Origin: Pseudomonadota bacterium
GTDB taxonomy: Bacteria; Desulfobacterota; Desulfovibrionia; Desulfovibrionales; Desulfovibrionaceae
Assembly: GCA_023390395.1 (NCBI GenBank)
Contig: JAEWCY010000170.1
Location: 1 to 11,822 of the forward strand
DNA length: 11,822 bases
Direction: 5' to 3'
Shown: piece after piece, positions 6,240-11,822 of the stretch
Numbering within the stretch: the first letter of the stretch is position 1
How the letters are laid out: each line of letters starts with the position of its first letter
Position numbers and translations under genes: made by a program
Notes under the pieces: generated by a model
Databases searched by the model: none
What the model saw: only the letters and a program-made list of their open reading frames with translations
Told to the model about the DNA's origin: nothing

Positions 6240-6719
6240 TCAGCTTTCGGGGGCGCACTCGTGGCGCAGTTCGCGGAAGATCTCGCCCAGGGGCACGAAG
6301 CCGAGCAGGCGCTCGCCCTCGAGCACGGCGGCGAAGCGGCTGTCGGCCTTGATCATGGCGTCGAGCACCAGGTGCAGGGGATCGGCCGGGGCCACGCGCG
6401 GGATGTCGCGCCTGGCCGCCTCGCCGGCCTTGCGCGCCATGCAGTGGCGGCAGGCCTCGCGGTAGGTGTCCTCGAAGTCGTCGTCGCCGAGGCTCGTGCG
6501 CAGGCTCGCCTCCAGGGCGCAGTCGTTTAGGTCCCCCAGCAGCGTGCGCAGGCTGACCACGCCCAGGAAACGCCCCCGGCGCATGACGGCCACGGCGTCC
6601 ATGTCCGGGCTTTTCTCCAGGTGATCCCGCAGCTTGTCTGCCACGGCGTTCAGTTCTTCCCCGGCATCGACCGCAACGACGTCGGTGCGCAAGGCGTCGA
6701 AGGCGCGTTTGCGTATCAT
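6240..6719 (-). CDS. Stand-alone two-CBS-domain protein
   Basis: 159 residues, cytoplasmic. Two CBS motifs, about 8-62 (ending GRFLGVVSLRTLLGDL) and about 103-155 (ADSRFAAVLEGERLLGFVPLGEIF), which would pair as a Bateman module that binds adenosine nucleotides or a similar ligand. No catalytic or transport domain is attached, so it probably acts on a partner protein; none is evident nearby. Between the two motifs lies a segment with CRHC (Cys90, Cys93). Start: ATG 6719 with GAGG 5 nt upstream. The open frame extends upstream through creA antisense but has no ribosome site or homology there. The gene converges with the HD-GYP gene (70-nt gap) and diverges from creA (147-nt gap). Confidence 0.85.
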   Translation of the reverse strand: MIRKRAFDALRTDVVAVDAGEELNAVADKLRDHLEKSPDMDAVAVMRRGRFLGVVSLRTLLGDLNDCALEASLRTSLGDDDFEDTYREACRHCMARKAGEAARRDIPRVAPADPLHLVLDAMIKADSRFAAVLEGERLLGFVPLGEIFRELRHECAPES

Positions 6720-6866
6720 GGATCCTCTCCCCTGGCGTGGTGCTGCGTCAGGGTATCCGGCTTCACCGGGATTGAAAAGGGACGCGGCCGGCTTTTTCTG
6801 GCGGGGCGAGGGCTTTTGGCGTATGCTGGCAAGCGATCGTCCTTTCAACTCCTTCGCGAGGTTCCC
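6720..6866. promoter_or_regulatory. Divergent intergenic region between CBS gene and creA
   Basis: 147 nt that must hold both promoters. A TATGCT at 6822-6827 is a possible plus-strand -10 for creA, 40 nt before its ATG, but no good -35 is found 16-18 nt upstream. An imperfect dyad ATCCGG/CCGGGAT at 6755-6772 could be an operator. No firm element. Confidence 0.25.
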
Positions 6867-7328
6867 ATGCGTCCCAAAGCCCGTTGCCCGCTTTTCGTCC
6901 TGCTCGTTCTCACGGCCCTTTGGGCCGCGCCGGCCGCGGCCGAGGAGATCGACTGCGTCACCACCGAGTGGAAGCTCCTCGGCGCCAACCACAAGGTCTG
7001 CGTCAACGCCTTCGACGACCCGGAAGTGCCCTGCGTGACCTGCTACATGAGCCAGGCCCGCACCGGCGGCATTTCCGGCGCGGTGGGGCTGGCCGAGGAC
7101 CCGTCGGAGTTTTCCCTGGACTGCCGCCAGACCTGCGCCGTGAACCTGCCGGACAAGTTCCCCAAGAAGAAGAAGGTCTTCTCCGAAGGCACCTCGGTGC
7201 TGTTCAAGGACACCCAGGTCACCCGCTTTTTCGACGAGAAGCGCAAGGCCCTCATCTACCTGGCCGTCAGCCGCAAGATCGTCTCCGGCTCGCCCAAAAA
7301 CTCCATCTCCACCGTGGTGATCCGCTAG
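6867..7328 (+). CDS. creA: CreA family exported protein
   Basis: 153 residues, the size of E. coli CreA, whose function is unknown. An N-terminal signal peptide (basic start, hydrophobic 8-20, cleavage likely after Ala-Ala-Ala at 23-25) predicts export to the periplasm. The mature part follows the family pattern closely: a WKLLGANHKV segment, AFDDPEV near 48-54, CVTCYMSQARTGGI at 56-69, GLAEDPSE, then RFFDEKRKALIYLA at 120-133 and the GSPKNSIS block at 141-148. The mature part has six cysteines (30, 45, 56, 59, 86, 90), more than the E. coli protein as I recall it, suggesting disulfides. ATG 6867 has GAGG 5 nt upstream; the longer frame upstream overlaps the divergent CBS gene and lacks support. 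It is followed after 109 nt by the PAS regulator; co-transcription is possible. Confidence 0.92.
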   Translation: MRPKARCPLFVLLVLTALWAAPAAAEEIDCVTTEWKLLGANHKVCVNAFDDPEVPCVTCYMSQARTGGISGAVGLAEDPSEFSLDCRQTCAVNLPDKFPKKKKVFSEGTSVLFKDTQVTRFFDEKRKALIYLAVSRKIVSGSPKNSISTVVIR

Positions 7329-7437
7329 CGCCGGTCCCTGGGGACACGCCGGCACCTTTGAGAAGAAGCAGTCCGCCGCCCATGCCTTCCACCCGATATG
7401 CCCGCGCGCCCGGCCTGGGCGCGCCGCGAGTCCGGCC

Positions 7438-10212
<2,775 letters not shown>

Positions 10213-10241
10213 GCCTTTTCGGTTGCTTTTCCGTTTCCCAT

Positions 10242-10304
10242 CTGTGGCGCATGCCACAGCCTCCTGCCCCACATGTGGCATTAACGCCACAGAGCAATGC
10301 CACA
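10242..10304. promoter_or_regulatory. Putative upstream activating sites (TGTGGC/GCCACA dyads)
   Basis: Dyad 1: CTGTGGC (10242-10248), GCAT, GCCACAG (10253-10259). Dyad 2: TGTGGC (10274-10279), 6-nt spacer, GCCACA (10286-10291). The left arms are 31 bp apart, about three helical turns, so they face the same side. Extra half sites are CCCACA (10268-10273) and GCCACA (10299-10304). They end 79 bp before the -24 element, the usual enhancer distance for sigma-54 activators. The Fis-type HTH regulator encoded just upstream is the natural ligand; this is inference. Confidence 0.75.
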
Positions 10305-10313
10305 CTTCTTGCC

Positions 10314-10334
10314 GGATGGCGCGATTAGCCATCC
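10314..10334. repeat. Perfect inverted repeat GGATGGC/GCCATCC
   Basis: 7-bp arms at 10314-10320 and 10328-10334 with a 7-nt spacer. It differs from the TGTGGC dyads, so it may be the site of a second regulator. No T-run follows, so it is not a normal terminator for the regulator gene. Confidence 0.5.
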
Positions 10335-10380
10335 TAACATGCCAAAATAAAAGAATATAAAATTCGTGACTAAACGGCAA
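10335..10380. other. AT-rich tract between enhancer dyads and sigma-54 promoter
   Basis: About 46 nt rich in A and T inside a 70% GC window. This is where IHF or intrinsic bending usually brings a bound activator to sigma-54 polymerase. No clear IHF consensus was found on either strand. Confidence 0.35.
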
Positions 10381-10383
10381 TCT

Positions 10384-10398
10384 TGGCACGATCATTGC
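10384..10398 (+). promoter_or_regulatory. Sigma-54 (-24/-12) promoter of dctA
   Basis: TGGCAC at 10384-10389, 5-nt spacer, TTGC at 10395-10398: GG and GC are exactly 10 nt apart, a near-perfect match to the TGGCAC-N5-TTGCA consensus. Transcription should begin near 10410. Dyads for an enhancer-binding protein lie upstream and a sigma-54 activator gene directly precedes it. Confidence 0.88.
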
Positions 10399-10409
10399 CT
10401 AATGGCCTG

Positions 10410-10561
10410 TGACGCGATCAGGCTCGCCTGGCCTGAGGCGAACGCGCCAGACGGACGCGCCGACGGCGGCGGCGTGCGGGCGCAAGCGGCAACGCCCGGC
10501 AGGGCGCAAACCGACCCCGCGGCCGTGCCGACCGCAGGGCCCCGAGCAAGGAGCATCACCC
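10410..10561 (+). other. GC-rich leader of dctA with hairpins
   Basis: About 150 nt of untranslated leader with no supported gene. It holds TCGCCT/AGGCGA (10424-10429 and 10436-10441, 6 bp, 6-nt loop) and CGCCC/GGGCG with a GGCA loop near 10494-10507. No T-run, so no attenuator. The strong ribosome site AAGGAG (10548-10553) lies 8 nt before the dctA ATG. Confidence 0.4.
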
Positions 10562-11822
10562 ATGAGCGGCCACAAAGCCATCTACAAGTCCCTGTACTTC
10601 TGGGTCATCTTCGGCATCGTCGCCGGCATCGTCCTGGGCCTCGTCCCGGCCAGCAAGGGCTTCGCCGAAAGCATGCAGCCCTTCGGCACGGCGTTCATCC
10701 GCATGGTCAAGATGATCATCGCCCCCATCATCTTCTGCACCGTCGTCACCGGCATCGCCAAGATGGGGGACATGGGCAAGGTCGGCCGCGTGGGCATCAA
10801 GTGCATGCTCTACTTCTGGACCATGACCCTTTTCGCCCTGGCCATCGGCCTGGTCGTCGTCAACCTCTACAAGCCCGGCGCGGGCATGGACGACTACGCC
10901 GCCAAGATGCAGGCCAACCAGAAGGAAATCGCCAAGGTCGAGGACTTCGCCGGCAAGGCCAAGAAGATGTCCACCGTGGACTTCCTCATGAACATCGTGC
11001 CCAACTCCGTGGTGGACGCCTTCGCCAAGGGCGAGATCCTCCAGGTGCTCTTCTTCTCCATCCTCTTCGGCACCGCCCTGGCCCAGCTCGGCGAGAAAGC
11101 CAAGGCCTTCGTCAGGATCATCGACGAGTTTTCCAAGGGACTCTTCAAGGTCGTCCATTACATCATGTACTTCGCGCCCTTCGGCGCTTTCGGCGCCATG
11201 GCCTACGTCGTGGCCTCCCAGGGCACCGAGGCCCTGTTCAAGCTCCTGTACCTCATGCTCGGCGTGTACACGACCTGCATCATCTTCATCTTCGTGGTCC
11301 TGGCCGTGGTCTGCCGCCTGGCCAAGTTCTCCCTGTGGCGCTACCTGTGCTACATCAAGGAAGAGATCCTTCTCGTGCTCGGCACCTCCTCCTCCGAGGC
11401 GGCCCTGCCCCGCATGATGGCCAAGCTCGAAAACGCCGGCGCGGACAAGTCCGTGGTCGGCCTGTGCCTGCCCATGGGCTACTCCTTCAACCTGGACGGC
11501 ACCTGCATTTATCTCACCATGGCCGCCGTGTTCCTGGCCCAGGCCACCAACACGCCGCTGGACATCTCCCATCAGCTCTACCTGCTGTTCATCCTGCTTC
11601 TGACCTCCAAGGGCGCGGCCGCGGTCACCGGCGGCGGCTTCATCACGCTCGCCGCCACGCTCCAGACCGTGGGCACCATTCCGGTCGCCTCGCTGACCCT
11701 GCTCCTTGGCGTCGACCGCTTCATGTCCGAGGCCCGGGCCATCACCAACCTGATCGGCAACGGCATCGCCACCATCGTCGTGGCCAAGTGGGAAAACGCC
11801 CTGGACGAGCGCAAGCTCGCCG
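10562..11822 (+). CDS. dctA: C4-dicarboxylate transporter DctA (DAACS family; C-terminal end beyond window)
   Basis: Cation-coupled inner-membrane symporter for succinate, fumarate, malate and probably aspartate. 420 codons are visible; E. coli DctA has 428, so only the end is missing. Seen: several hydrophobic segments starting at about 12-30, the serine-rich GTSSSEAALP hairpin at 274-283, GYSFNLDGT with the NLDGT signature at 310-314, TSKGAAAVTGGGF, and VDRFMSEARAITNLIGNG near the C-terminus that binds substrate and cations. The close match to DctA in these blocks favours dicarboxylate over glutamate specificity (GltP), but some aspartate uptake is possible. A hydrophilic Lys/Ala/Glu segment at about 105-140 forms a loop. 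Start ATG 10562 with AAGGAG 8 nt upstream. Transcription from the sigma-54 promoter under the PAS regulator is likely. Confidence 0.95.
   Translation, partial: MSGHKAIYKSLYFWVIFGIVAGIVLGLVPASKGFAESMQPFGTAFIRMVKMIIAPIIFCTVVTGIAKMGDMGKVGRVGIKCMLYFWTMTLFALAIGLVVVNLYKPGAGMDDYAAKMQANQKEIAKVEDFAGKAKKMSTVDFLMNIVPNSVVDAFAKGEILQVLFFSILFGTALAQLGEKAKAFVRIIDEFSKGLFKVVHYIMYFAPFGAFGAMAYVVASQGTEALFKLLYLMLGVYTTCIIFIFVVLAVVCRLAKFSLWRYLCYIKEEILLVLGTSSSEAALPRMMAKLENAGADKSVVGLCLPMGYSFNLDGTCIYLTMAAVFLAQATNTPLDISHQLYLLFILLLTSKGAAAVTGGGFITLAATLQTVGTIPVASLTLLLGVDRFMSEARAITNLIGNGIATIVVAKWENALDERKLA

Noticed and set aside
7329..7437. Terminator or sigma-54 promoter between creA and the PAS regulator
   Set aside because: An imperfect hairpin at 7330-7353 has only three T after it, and a GG-N10-GC match near 7340 fails in most other consensus positions. 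The gap may be an operon spacer.
10556..11572. 338-codon minus-strand frame over dctA
   Set aside because: His/Gly/Asp-rich antisense shadow of a clear DctA sequence.

Overview
The window is about 70% G+C and is most consistent with a Desulfovibrio-like sulfate reducer (Desulfovibrionales, former Deltaproteobacteria). That guess rests on gene content, GC level and the combination of a dcw cluster with an HD-GYP protein and a sigma-54/PAS regulator; no rRNA or other phylogenetic marker is present, so it is an inference. No mobile element, tRNA, rRNA or CRISPR array was seen.

Left half (1-4855, minus strand): the head of the division and cell wall (dcw) cluster in the classical order mraZ, rsmH, ftsL, ftsI, murE. 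Gaps are 9 to 51 nt, so this is one operon. It reads toward position 1 and leaves the window inside murE. mraZ starts at a GTG. Upstream lies a triple GTGG repeat with 10-bp period that overlaps the likely -10 box and resembles a MraZ operator. FtsI carries a C-terminal PASTA-like domain, and both FtsL and FtsI have low-complexity Ala/Pro/Lys segments.

Middle (4856-7328): a divergent control region holds an A-tract-rich plus-strand promoter candidate and, shortly after it, a strong intrinsic terminator. Next comes a plus-strand HD-GYP protein (probable cyclic-di-GMP phosphodiesterase, Lys of HDxGK replaced by Met). The terminator therefore lies in the leader of this gene, which suggests attenuation or a short RNA. 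A convergent two-CBS-domain protein follows (minus strand), with a divergent creA homologue (exported, plus strand).

Right part (7438-11822, plus strand): a 924-residue cytoplasmic sensor/regulator with about five PAS domains, a sigma-54 AAA+ domain and a Fis-type HTH. It is followed by a 349-nt regulatory region and dctA, a DAACS C4-dicarboxylate transporter cut off near its C-terminus by the window end. The regulatory region contains TGTGGC/GCCACA dyads spaced about three helical turns apart, a second perfect inverted repeat, an AT-rich tract and a textbook -24/-12 sigma-54 promoter. Together these make a compact local circuit: the PAS protein senses a cytoplasmic signal, binds the dyads and activates sigma-54 transcription of dctA, with no DctB-type membrane kinase in sight.
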